Of a stretch of 6,981 bases of DNA, positions 1-5,949 are shown one piece after another. Where the stretch lies: contig DAOWBJ010000085.1 of the NCBI GenBank assembly GCA_030634125.1, positions 1 through 6,981 on the forward strand, given 5' to 3'. The position numbers were made by a program, and so were the translations under genes. The first letter of the stretch is position 1; every line of letters begins with the position of its first letter. The notes beneath the pieces were generated by a model, which saw nothing but the letters and a program-made list of their open reading frames with translations, was not told the DNA's origin and did no database searches. Source of the DNA: Victivallales bacterium (lineage in GTDB: Bacteria > Verrucomicrobiota > Lentisphaeria > Victivallales > Victivallaceae).

Positions 1-200
1 ATATACAGATCAATTAACTCTTTGCTCAATTCTTTGAATCTTTTGTAATTCTCAATTTCCACTTTTATTTTCTCGTGATTTTTGTCGCTCACATAACCGG
101 TACGCCCTCTACCCCGATGAGTATAACTGATTTGCCAAGAGCCAGGACGCATATCTCCAATATTAAACAGTTCTTCCTTTAATTTGGTGATTTTTCTCTT
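1..200 (-). pseudogene. DUF6788-like protein fragment, no start codon, runs off the window edge
   Basis: Reading the minus strand from about 200 down to 1 gives an uninterrupted frame of about 66 residues: KRKITKLKEELFNIGDMRPG, then a SWQISYTHRGRGRTGYV stretch and a charged helix with NYKRFKELSKELIDLY. The 'RPGS...QISYT..GR.RT.YV' core followed by 'I.NYKRFKEL' matches my memory of DUF6788, a small family of unknown function often found near transposases. The frame stays open above 200, but there it is antisense to a transposase fragment. It has no ATG, GTG or TTG upstream of the conserved part, so the 5' end looks lost. The 3' end lies outside the window. The Cys-rich segment I recall in many relatives between RPGS and the YY.LSYT strand is absent, as in the compact variants. 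Family assignment is from memory and moderate in confidence. Confidence 0.55.
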
Positions 201-204
201 TGAT

Positions 205-555
205 TTTACCCGGTTGAGACTTATAGAAAAAACAACGGAAAAACTGGAGATGATCGAGCGTAATGTAAAAAATGGAAGATTAAAAAAAGAACAGGTTATA
301 GGGAAAAAACTTTATCGCTGGATTAACAATTGGAATATGGAACGGTTTTTCTCCACCAGTTACAGTGAAGGAAAATTTGTCTTTTCTAAAAAAGAAGAGA
401 AAATCAAAGAATATGAGACCATCGATGGTTTTTATGTAATCACCAGTGATGCTGCTGAAGAATGTTTAAATACAAAAGAATTGCGGGAACGTTATAAATC
501 TTTAATTCAAGTTGAACAGGCATTCAGAACAATGAAAACAACAACCTCAACGTAG
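205..555 (+). pseudogene. IS4/IS1634-type transposase fragment with the catalytic Glu motif
   Basis: The open frame 184-555 (123 codons, opening on TTG with no convincing ribosome binding site) encodes the late catalytic part of a DDE transposase. The segment TRLRLIEKTTEKLEMIERNV onward resembles the 'RR..LL..TE..L..I' insertion region of IS1634-like enzymes. It is followed by a strand with ETIDGFYVITSD and by RERYKSLIQVEQAFRTMK. The last part fits the IS4-superfamily signature Y-x2-R-x3-E-x6-K (Y104, L107 in the R place, E111, K118), so the third catalytic residue is present. The N-terminal half with the first two catalytic Asp residues is missing, as is everything after the motif. The protein ends in the unrelated TTST. 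It is not functional by itself. The fragment is joined head to head with a DUF6788-like fragment at about 200-210, which suggests a deletion junction. Confidence 0.75.
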
Positions 556-774
556 CAGTGATTTGTAAGAAGTCAAGTCTTGATTGTTTTTAATTTGCAT
601 GTTTTTAGTGGCTACTTTTTTAAAGTTTTGAGCTTGAGTTTATAATTGGGACAGGCTCTAAATAGTGAGCTGGCGAACGGTTTATGCCGAATCAGAGATT
701 GACATGAAGGCGGTAGTTTTAATGGTGTTTACCCACTAATTCTGATGAAGACCCAAAATGTTTAGGATATACTC
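556..774. other. Intergenic stretch, possibly decayed transposase sequence
   Basis: No intact gene is visible here. In the frame shifted relative to the upstream transposase fragment, positions 546-566 read LNVAVIC and positions 594-620 read FACF-stop-WLLF. These faintly resemble the 'L.VRPIYH' and 'HVF.CFLAYLL' segments that follow the catalytic Glu motif in IS1634-like transposases. Stops interrupt the frame, so any relationship is decayed. From about 640 to 774 I see no coding signal and no strong terminator for the minus-strand gene that ends at 775. There is only a 5-bp inverted repeat (TAGGA/TCCTA, 763-777) overlapping its stop codon. Confidence 0.35.
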
Positions 775-1803
775 CTATCGCATAATACATTTCAATAAAT
801 TATCAGCCAAACAAAAAACGCTATTGCTAAGATTCGTATCATTCAGTTGAATTCCTTTTGGGAAAATATCAGCTGGTGTAAAAAGTTTAACCGGATATGG
901 ATTTTTTTTCAACATCATGCGAATTTCTACAGATTTTGAATTAGGTGAAAGATTCAAAAAGCCGGGATCATCAAGTTTTTCCCATAAGTGACTGAGGAAA
1001 CAAATAATTGGCATCCAGTTAATCCAAGTCGGTGTATCGTGCAAGTGTTTCAATAAATCTTCACACAAACGATAATTTTTTCGATAACCATCGTTGTCAA
1101 GCTCAAAAAAACTGGAAGATGCCATTTCCACTAAGCTATCATTAACATTTTTTTGTGAACATTCAACTTCTCTGGCTATATTTGTTGGATAACTGCCTGC
1201 GTTATGACATGCAAGATATACCATGATTTCAGCCCGCGTGTTGATTCCGAAAAGATACCGCATTTTTATGCGGAATACAGACGGAGAATCAAACTTATAA
1301 TTCCCAATCAGTTCACGGCGTTCTACGGGCTTGCGAAACCAACCGTATTTTGCGAATATCTCGTCGCACTCGTTTTCTCCCCATGGAGAGACGCCCTCAG
1401 GAAGAAATAGAGGTCGGGTTTTACCGCATATGCCGTCAAAACAAGTTTTGCTCAAGCTCTGCCATTTTTTGTCCTTGCTTGCTTTGCCGGTAGATTCGGA
1501 TACCGCTCCCATAATACTGCGGACATCTTTAGGAAACTTTCTAATTACTGACTTCAGGCGATTAATATTGATAATTTTATGATAAGAAGCCAGCCAGTCA
1601 AGCATTTGGTCAAATAACCTGATTTCATAACGGGCGAATACGCAAGTAGCTAAAAGCAACGCTTCGGGATCAATGACATTCCTGCCGCTTTCTTCCGTGT
1701 GTCCTTGAACACCGAGAGCGCACCATTGCAGCCAGAGCAGGGAAAGCATTTCTTCCAGCATTTTATTGCGTAGTTCTGATGGGTTATAATTGTTCTGCAA
1801 CAT
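775..1803 (-). CDS. Winged-helix protein paired with a nucleotidyltransferase (candidate antitoxin/autorepressor)
   Basis: This is a 342-residue soluble protein with no signal peptide or membrane segment. The N-terminal part (about 15-95) is helical and includes LQWCALGVQG and an IDPEALLLAT stretch. I recall this pattern from uncharacterised proteins encoded beside DUF6036-type nucleotidyltransferases. Residues about 186-246 look like a winged helix: a first helix RAEIMVYLACH, helix-turn-helix YPTNIAREVECSQKNVNDSL, then a wing ending in GYRKNYRL. The C-terminal third is mixed helical with no recognised motif. The ATG at 1803 is supported by AGGA seven bases upstream (1811-1814). It lies inside the end of the nucleotidyltransferase gene (20-base overlap), so translation is probably coupled. 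By analogy with AbiEi it may bind the palindromes before the operon and neutralise its partner. That role is inference; an RNA- or DNA-binding helper of another kind is also possible. Confidence 0.75.
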   Translation of the reverse strand: MLQNNYNPSELRNKMLEEMLSLLWLQWCALGVQGHTEESGRNVIDPEALLLATCVFARYEIRLFDQMLDWLASYHKIININRLKSVIRKFPKDVRSIMGAVSESTGKASKDKKWQSLSKTCFDGICGKTRPLFLPEGVSPWGENECDEIFAKYGWFRKPVERRELIGNYKFDSPSVFRIKMRYLFGINTRAEIMVYLACHNAGSYPTNIAREVECSQKNVNDSLVEMASSSFFELDNDGYRKNYRLCEDLLKHLHDTPTWINWMPIICFLSHLWEKLDDPGFLNLSPNSKSVEIRMMLKKNPYPVKLFTPADIFPKGIQLNDTNLSNSVFCLADNLLKCIMR

Positions 1804-2392
1804 CTTTAAATCCTAAACTTTCCAGCATTTGCACCAACGAAATTTTAAAGTGGTAAGACGGGTCCTGACTCATTGACCATTGAGCTGCTTGAAGCATTTC
1901 TTCGGGTGTTGGTTTGAGTTTAAGTAAATCTTCCGAATGATATGTCGGACCGCCTTTATCAACTGCCGCATAAGTCTTAAAAAATATCTGGTCAATTCTG
2001 CCAATAAAAAATATTGTCAGCTTACTGCCATATTGACGTTTGATAAGTCGATGTTCAAAACCATTTGGCAAGCCGTTATTTGACAGATTAACATTAATTA
2101 TTGAACTTGGCCCTGTGTTAAACCAGTTCTTGGGAAAGTTCAACTCCTCCGCAACAGCCTCAGATAGTTCCTTAATAATTTCAGGCAGTTCATTCAAGGG
2201 AACAACTCTTCCAGAAACAACCTGCCCAAGTATATCAATATCTTTTGTAGTGCGGGTTACTAAGCCAGCGGCTATTAGTGCCGAGCCTCCGCAGACAACT
2301 AAAGAACAAGGATGTTCGTCATGTCGCTCAAGCAATTCGTTAAGCATGGTTAGGGATTCATGAAGGACTTGATTGTTTATTTTCTTTTCCAT
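1784..2392 (-). CDS. DUF6036-like nucleotidyltransferase (candidate toxin/defence effector)
   Basis: This is a 202-residue cytoplasmic protein of the polymerase-beta (MNT) nucleotidyltransferase fold. Residues 31-53 show the family hallmark: a hydrophobic strand, GGS at 35-37, then TKDIDIL with Asp51 and Asp53 as the probable metal ligands. Further along are NFPKNWFNTGPSS (86-97), RIDQIFFKTYAAVD (132-145), HSEDLLKLKPTPEEM (152-166) and QWSMSQDPSYHF (171-182). I recall this arrangement from DUF6036 proteins. Such enzymes transfer nucleotides to RNA, protein or small molecules, and several are toxins (AbiEii, MenT). The target here is unknown. I chose the ATG at 2392. The longer frame opening with GTG at 2419 would start inside the promoter spacer. 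There is no Shine-Dalgarno, and the predicted transcript starts 0-3 bases before the ATG, so translation is probably leaderless. Its 3' end overlaps the winged-helix gene by 20 bases. Confidence 0.8.
   Translation of the reverse strand: MEKKINNQVLHESLTMLNELLERHDEHPCSLVVCGGSALIAAGLVTRTTKDIDILGQVVSGRVVPLNELPEIIKELSEAVAEELNFPKNWFNTGPSSIINVNLSNNGLPNGFEHRLIKRQYGSKLTIFFIGRIDQIFFKTYAAVDKGGPTYHSEDLLKLKPTPEEMLQAAQWSMSQDPSYHFKISLVQMLESLGFKDVAEQL
1811..1814 (-). promoter_or_regulatory. Ribosome binding site of the winged-helix gene
   Basis: AGGA on the minus strand lies seven bases before the ATG at 1803, inside the coding sequence of the upstream nucleotidyltransferase. It supports this start over the internal Met at codon 15 and fits coupled translation of the two overlapping genes. 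The upstream gene has no comparable site. Confidence 0.6.
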
Positions 2393-2400
2393 AATAATAA

Positions 2401-2428
2401 AGTATAGTGCTAAAAACACTTATGTCAA
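2401..2428 (-). promoter_or_regulatory. Sigma70-type promoter of the nucleotidyltransferase operon
   Basis: On the minus strand a perfect -35 box TTGACA (2428-2423) is followed after 16 bases by TATACT (2406-2401), one mismatch from the -10 consensus. The expected transcription start is about 2395-2392, at or up to three bases before the ATG at 2392. The promoter is interleaved with two palindromes, so it is probably repressible. Confidence 0.8.
2405..2421 (-). promoter_or_regulatory. Operator-like palindrome, proximal copy (between -35 and -10)
   Basis: Minus-strand AAGTGTTTTTAGCACTA is an imperfect dyad, AAGTG-N7-CACT(A). It fills almost the whole promoter spacer and covers the first two bases of the -10 box. 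A protein bound here would block RNA polymerase. A near copy lies upstream with its centre 22 bp away. Confidence 0.6.
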
Positions 2429-2443
2429 GTGTTAAAAGCACTT
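2427..2443 (-). promoter_or_regulatory. Operator-like palindrome, distal copy (overlapping -35)
   Basis: Minus-strand AAGTGCTTTTAACACTT has perfect 5-bp dyad arms (AAGTG/CACTT) around a 7-bp centre and overlaps the first two bases of the -35 box. With the proximal copy it makes two sites on one helix face, about two turns apart. This is the usual layout for cooperative binding by a dimeric repressor. The downstream winged-helix protein is the obvious candidate binder, by inference. Confidence 0.6.
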
Positions 2444-2474
2444 ATTTTTAAATATTTCACCTTGCGTATTATTT

Positions 2475-2635
2475 ACAGTGGCACGCAATGGAACTTTTGA
2501 AACTATCATAGAGCGGTTGAAATCGATAAGAAAAGTAGACAATCTTATAAATGGTGTTGTAGTGAAAAGCAATATTTCGGAGCCCGATAAGGAGCAGGCG
2601 AAAATTCTGGAGCTTTTAAACGTTAAATTGGTGTA
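2475..2635 (+). pseudogene. C-terminal remnant of an IS1634-like transposase
   Basis: A plus-strand frame, open from 2436 after a stop and ending in TAG at 2635, encodes about 53 residues: RNGTFETIIERLKSIRKVDN, then LINGVVVKSNISEPDKEQ and AKILELLNVKLV. The pattern 'F..ii..L.sir......G.....i.eP...Q..iLelL.vkl' is how I recall IS1634-type transposases ending: a helix, a short beta pair, then a final helix. The in-frame GTG at 2478 has no ribosome binding site. This is therefore a remnant and not a small gene. It has the same strand and type as the fragment at 205-555, from which it is separated by about 1.9 kb holding the nucleotidyltransferase operon. It may be the other end of the same element, with roughly 50-100 codons missing in between. 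The match is from memory and is short. Confidence 0.5.
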
Positions 2636-2636
2636 G

Positions 2637-2663
2637 GCAGTAAAATTTAATTTCTTTTACTGC
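2637..2663. terminator. Perfect 9-bp stem-loop between the gcvPB end and the transposase remnant
   Basis: GCAGTAAAA (2637-2645) and TTTTACTGC (2655-2663) are exact reverse complements around a 9-base loop. The stem lies immediately after the stop of the plus-strand transposase remnant and 37 bases past the gcvPB stop on the minus strand. It could fold in RNA from either side. The stem is A+T rich and neither side has a clear U-tract, so intrinsic termination is uncertain. It might instead stabilise an mRNA 3' end or be a relic of the insertion sequence end. CAGTAAAAT also occurs alone at 2686-2694. Confidence 0.45.
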
Positions 2664-2700
2664 TTGGATAAGCTCAAACCTGGGTCAGTAAAATCCGTTT

Positions 2701-4149
2701 TTAAATGCTTGCCAGGTTTGGCTGTCTTGCGGCCAGGGTTTCGTCCAGTCGTTTGATTGGTGTTGTTAATGGACAAGCTGTTATTGAATCGGGATCGGTG
2801 TCAACCAGATTGCTAATCTCGATTAAGGCCTTGATGAATTCGTCGAGGGTTTCTTTTGATTCTGTTTCGGTCGGCTCGATCATCAGGGCTTCCGGCACGA
2901 TCAACGGGAAATACATTGTTGGCGGATGGAAGCCGCGGTCGATTAAAGCTTTGGCTATGTCCAGGGCGTGAACACCTTTTGCTGCCTGCGGAGTTGCGGA
3001 CATTACGCATTCGTGCATGCATGGGCGGTCTACTTTCTGGTCGAAATACGGAGCTAATTTAACTCGCATATAGTTCGCGCTCAGTACCGCGTTTTCGCCG
3101 ACGCGTTTCAAGCCTTCACGTCCTAAGGTCAACATGTAAGCATAAGCCCGCAGGATAATACCGAAATTACCGTAGAACGGAGCGATATATCCGATGCTGT
3201 CTTCGCAATGATAACGCAAAGTATATGTACCGTCATCACGTTTTTGTACTCTTGAAACCGGCAGGTATGGAACTAAGCATTCGCCGACCATGACAGGACC
3301 TGAACCCGGTCCGCCGCCGCCGTGGGGAGTGGAAAAACTTTTATGAATGTTGACGTGCATTACATCAAAACCGATAAGACCGGGGCTGACCCTGCCCATA
3401 ATAGCGTTTTGATTCGCGCCGTCACAATAATTTAGACCGCCCGCTTCATGGACAAGACGGCAGATTTCTTCTACATTCTGGTCAAATAATCCAAGGGTAT
3501 TCGGGCAGGTGAGCATAAGTCCGGCTGTATCCGGTCCTAAATACTTCTTTAAATCCTCTATATCCACATTGCCGTCGGCATCGCTGGCAACTGTCCGGGT
3601 GATAAAACCGCCGACTATCGCGCTGGCGGGATTCGTTCCATGTGCCGCGTCAGGGATTAATAAAACTTTTCTGTCATTATCGTCGCGGGCTTTATGGTAA
3701 GCCGCCATGAGCATAACACCAGTTAGTTCGCCGTGAGCTCCCGCCAGAGGCTGCGTTGTGCAGTCAGCGAAACCTAAGAGTTCGCAGAGTAAGCGTTGAG
3801 TTTCATAAATAACTTCCAAAGCACCCTGGGTCAGAGCTCCGCCGCGGCGCAGCTGCGGCAGCAGGGGATGCAGTTCCGTAAAGCCGGGCAAGCCGGCTGC
3901 ACGTTCATTGACTTTGGGGTTGTATTTCATTGTGCATGAGCCTAAAGGATAGAAGTTGGTATCGACTCCCATGTTTTTGCGGCTCAATAAAGTGTAATGA
4001 CGGATGACATCCTGTTCGGAAACTTCCGGCAGGTTAGCGGCTTGTTTTCGCTTGAATTGTTCTGGTATAGCGTTTTTCGCCGGGACATCCATTTGGGGCA
4101 GAGAACTTCCTCTGCGGTTGGTTTTGCTTCTTTCAAATATCAATTTCAT
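2701..4149 (-). CDS. gcvPB: Glycine dehydrogenase (decarboxylating) subunit 2, PLP-binding
   Basis: This is the C-terminal half of the glycine cleavage P-protein as a separate subunit of 482 residues, the usual length for GcvPB. With GcvPA it decarboxylates glycine on pyridoxal phosphate and passes the aminomethyl group to the lipoyl arm of GcvH. Landmarks are MGVDTNFYPLGSCTMKYNPK (60-79), the PLAGAHGE segment (134-141), the PDAAHGTNPASA loop (166-177), CDGANQNAI (242-250), and NIHKSFSTPHGGGGPG (267-282). Lys270 is the expected Schiff-base lysine. Relatives usually read YYDGANLNA where this has YCDGANQNA, a mild variation next to the cofactor site. The ATG at 4149 is preceded by GGAGG (4157-4161) seven bases upstream. 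The start overlaps the gcvPA stop as ATGA, indicating coupled translation and equal subunit output. It is the last gene of the operon. Confidence 0.97.
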   Translation of the reverse strand: MKLIFERSKTNRRGSSLPQMDVPAKNAIPEQFKRKQAANLPEVSEQDVIRHYTLLSRKNMGVDTNFYPLGSCTMKYNPKVNERAAGLPGFTELHPLLPQLRRGGALTQGALEVIYETQRLLCELLGFADCTTQPLAGAHGELTGVMLMAAYHKARDDNDRKVLLIPDAAHGTNPASAIVGGFITRTVASDADGNVDIEDLKKYLGPDTAGLMLTCPNTLGLFDQNVEEICRLVHEAGGLNYCDGANQNAIMGRVSPGLIGFDVMHVNIHKSFSTPHGGGGPGSGPVMVGECLVPYLPVSRVQKRDDGTYTLRYHCEDSIGYIAPFYGNFGIILRAYAYMLTLGREGLKRVGENAVLSANYMRVKLAPYFDQKVDRPCMHECVMSATPQAAKGVHALDIAKALIDRGFHPPTMYFPLIVPEALMIEPTETESKETLDEFIKALIEISNLVDTDPDSITACPLTTPIKRLDETLAARQPNLASI

Positions 4150-5480
4150 AGTACGGCCTCCAACGCTGTGGCTAAAGCTTTTATTTCTTCTTTAGTCCGT
4201 TTTTCGGTAACCGCGACCAGCAATTGATTTTTGCGATCAGGATAATAACGCCCGAGCGGGAATCCGGCGGCAAAACCTTTATCAATAAGTTTACCGACGA
4301 CTTCCGCCGCGTCGCAGGGCAGTTGGATTACAAATTCATTGAAAAACGCTTCTCCGCCGACAGCTTCGACACCGTCTATCGCTAAAAGCAATTCTCTGGC
4401 GTAAGCGGCTTTTGAGGCGCAAAGTTCAGCGACCTGGATAAGACCTTGTTTTCCCATACACGACATATATACCAACGCGGTCAGGGCGCAGAGGCTTTCA
4501 TTAGAACAGATATTTGACATCGCGCTTTCACGGCGGATATGCTGTTCGCGCGTCTGGAGAGTCAGAACAAAACCGTCTTTGCCTTCGGAGTCAACTGTCC
4601 GTCCGCAGACCCGGCCCGGCATTTTGCGCATAAGTTTAGTTGTTACCGCCATAATTCCGAGGTAAGGACCGCCGAAATTGAGACTGTTTCCAAGGCTCTG
4701 CCCTTCAGCCGTAACAATATCAAATCCGAGTTCACCCGGAGGCGTCAAAAGCGCCAGCGAAACCGGATAAGTCGAACAGACAGACAAAGCTTTTTCAGCA
4801 TGAACTTGTTCGTTGAATTCTTCCCATGCCTCAATAGTTCCGAAGAAATTTGGATACTGTACGATAACACAAGCGGTTTTGTCGCTGACGGCGTTCAGTA
4901 ATTCCTCTTTGCCGGAATCGTCTGCTCCGGCTGGAATTTGAATTAACTCTATATTCAGGTTGGAACTGTAAGTGTTAAGCATTTCGCGGAAAATCGGTGA
5001 AACTGCTTCGGAAACTACAACCTGCCGGCGGCGTGTCGCGCGAATTGCGAGCATCATCGCTTCAAACAAGGCTGTGCCGCCGTCATATAATGAAGCGTTT
5101 GATACCGGCATGCCGGTTAAGCGGCAGATCATTGATTGATATTCGTAGATTGCCTGTAAAGTTCCCTGCGAGGCTTCCGGCTGATAAGGAGTATAAGCTG
5201 TATAAAACTCAGAACGTCCGCTTATTTCGCCTACGGCCGCGGGGATTATGTGGTCATAATAGCCGGCACCGAGAAAAGTATGTAATTCAGTAGCGTTTTT
5301 CGCCGCCAGTTTGCGGAGTTTGCTTATTACTTCAAATTCTGACATCCCTTCCGGGATGTTCAGCAATGACGGTTCAGGCACTACGACCTGAGATTTTCGC
5401 CACATATCGGCAAAATCAGTACAAGCTATTGTTTCAAACATTGCCTGCTGATCTTCTTTCGTGTTTGCGATATACGGCAC
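4146..5480 (-). CDS. gcvPA: Glycine dehydrogenase (decarboxylating) subunit 1
   Basis: This is the N-terminal half of the split P-protein, 444 residues and full length for GcvPA. It forms an alpha2-beta2 complex with GcvPB and shapes the active site, while the PLP lysine is in GcvPB. Visible family segments are the HTFLGAGYYDHIIPAAV region (67-83), TAYTPYQPEASQGTLQAIYE (94-113), NASLYDGGTALFEAM (128-142), QSLGNSLNFGGPYLGIMA (261-278), MPGRVCGRT (287-295) and LTLQTREQHIRRESAMSNIC (307-326). The last commonly reads REQHIRREKATSNIC, so the K-A-T stretch is S-A-M here. The start is GTG at 5480, supported by AGGGAG five bases upstream (5486-5491). The gene begins 20 bases after the gcvH stop and ends in a 4-base overlap with gcvPB, so all three are co-transcribed. 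Confidence 0.97.
   Translation of the reverse strand: MPYIANTKEDQQAMFETIACTDFADMWRKSQVVVPEPSLLNIPEGMSEFEVISKLRKLAAKNATELHTFLGAGYYDHIIPAAVGEISGRSEFYTAYTPYQPEASQGTLQAIYEYQSMICRLTGMPVSNASLYDGGTALFEAMMLAIRATRRRQVVVSEAVSPIFREMLNTYSSNLNIELIQIPAGADDSGKEELLNAVSDKTACVIVQYPNFFGTIEAWEEFNEQVHAEKALSVCSTYPVSLALLTPPGELGFDIVTAEGQSLGNSLNFGGPYLGIMAVTTKLMRKMPGRVCGRTVDSEGKDGFVLTLQTREQHIRRESAMSNICSNESLCALTALVYMSCMGKQGLIQVAELCASKAAYARELLLAIDGVEAVGGEAFFNEFVIQLPCDAAEVVGKLIDKGFAAGFPLGRYYPDRKNQLLVAVTEKRTKEEIKALATALEAVL
4157..4161 (-). promoter_or_regulatory. Ribosome binding site of gcvPB
   Basis: GGAGG on the minus strand lies seven bases before the gcvPB ATG and within the last codons of gcvPA. It fixes the gcvPB start at the ATGA overlap. 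Confidence 0.8.
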
Positions 5481-5485
5481 TTTAA

Positions 5486-5491
5486 CTCCCT
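5486..5491 (-). promoter_or_regulatory. Ribosome binding site of gcvPA, deciding a GTG start
   Basis: AGGGAG lies five bases before a GTG codon at 5480 in the short gcvH-gcvPA gap. It supports GTG as the initiator, with no ATG available at the N-terminus. Confidence 0.8.
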
Positions 5492-5500
5492 GGTTTGTTT

Positions 5501-5872
5501 TTAATCAAGTGATTTGAGGTGTTTTGCGTAAGCATCCGGAGTCATCAGATTATCGAGCTCAAGTATGTCAATGTTGCCGAGTTTGCAAATCCAGCCTGCT
5601 TTTTCAGCTGATTCATTGATTAAACCCGGATTATCTTCCAAATCAGAATTTACTTCAATAATTGTTCCGCCAATCGGAGAGTAAACATCTGAAGCCGCTT
5701 TAACGGATTCAATCACTCCAAGAGTATCGCCGACAATGACATCGTTGTCTTCAACAGGAAGTTCAACATAGGTAATATCCCCGAGTTCCGCCGCGGCATA
5801 TTCGGAGATTCCAATTGTTGCTTCGTCGTCTTCAATCATTATCCATTCGTGAGCTTCTGAATAATATTTCAT
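5501..5872 (-). CDS. gcvH: Glycine cleavage system H protein (lipoyl carrier)
   Basis: This is the mobile shuttle of the glycine cleavage system. Its lipoyl-lysine arm accepts the aminomethyl group from the P-protein, presents it to GcvT, and is reoxidised by the L-protein. The 123-residue sequence matches the usual length of about 125-130. It begins with KYYSEAHEWI, followed by ATIGISEYAAAELGDITYVE (18-37), typical of the H-protein barrel. The lipoylation site is LGVIESVKAASDVYSPIGG with Lys58 as the modified residue. GLINESAEKAGWICKL (78-93) is the expected C-terminal segment. The ATG at 5872 has AGGA 11 bases upstream (5884-5887), rather distant, so translation may be moderate. It follows gcvT after a 126-base gap and precedes gcvPA by 20 bases. 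Lipoyl attachment would need LplA or LipB/LipA, none of which is encoded in the window. Confidence 0.97.
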   Translation of the reverse strand: MKYYSEAHEWIMIEDDEATIGISEYAAAELGDITYVELPVEDNDVIVGDTLGVIESVKAASDVYSPIGGTIIEVNSDLEDNPGLINESAEKAGWICKLGNIDILELDNLMTPDAYAKHLKSLD

Positions 5873-5921
5873 TTTTTAGTTTATCCTTTGTGAATTAAAT
5901 TTATTTTTTTGCTATGACACG

Positions 5922-5949
5922 ATTTAACCCTGAAAGTGGATATTGTCAA
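5922..5949 (-). promoter_or_regulatory. Possible internal promoter upstream of gcvH
   Basis: In the 126-base A+T-rich gap between gcvT and gcvH the minus strand has a perfect TTGACA (5949-5944). After 16 bases comes TTAAAT (5927-5922), four of six matches to the -10 consensus. A transcript starting near 5914 would have a leader of about 40 bases before gcvH. The weak -10 makes this tentative; it could boost H and P subunits relative to T. Confidence 0.35.

Noticed and set aside
691..746. ATCAGA ... TCTGAT inverted repeat as an insertion sequence end or structured RNA
   Set aside because: Six-base arms separated by 44 bases are expected by chance in A+T-rich DNA, and nothing else supports an element boundary there.
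763..777. TAGGA/TCCTA hairpin at the end of the winged-helix gene as its terminator
   Set aside because: The stem is only 5 bp, overlaps the stop codon and has no U-tract on the minus strand.
1331..1582. Plus-strand open frame opposite the winged-helix gene, and similar frames opposite the gcv genes
   Set aside because: They lie fully antisense to well-supported genes, lack ribosome binding sites and show no recognisable motifs.
2393..2419. A longer N-terminus for the nucleotidyltransferase starting at GTG 2419 (MFLALYFII...)
   Set aside because: These codons are the promoter spacer, the -10 box and the bases just downstream. They have no ribosome binding site, and a transcript from this promoter would not include the GTG.
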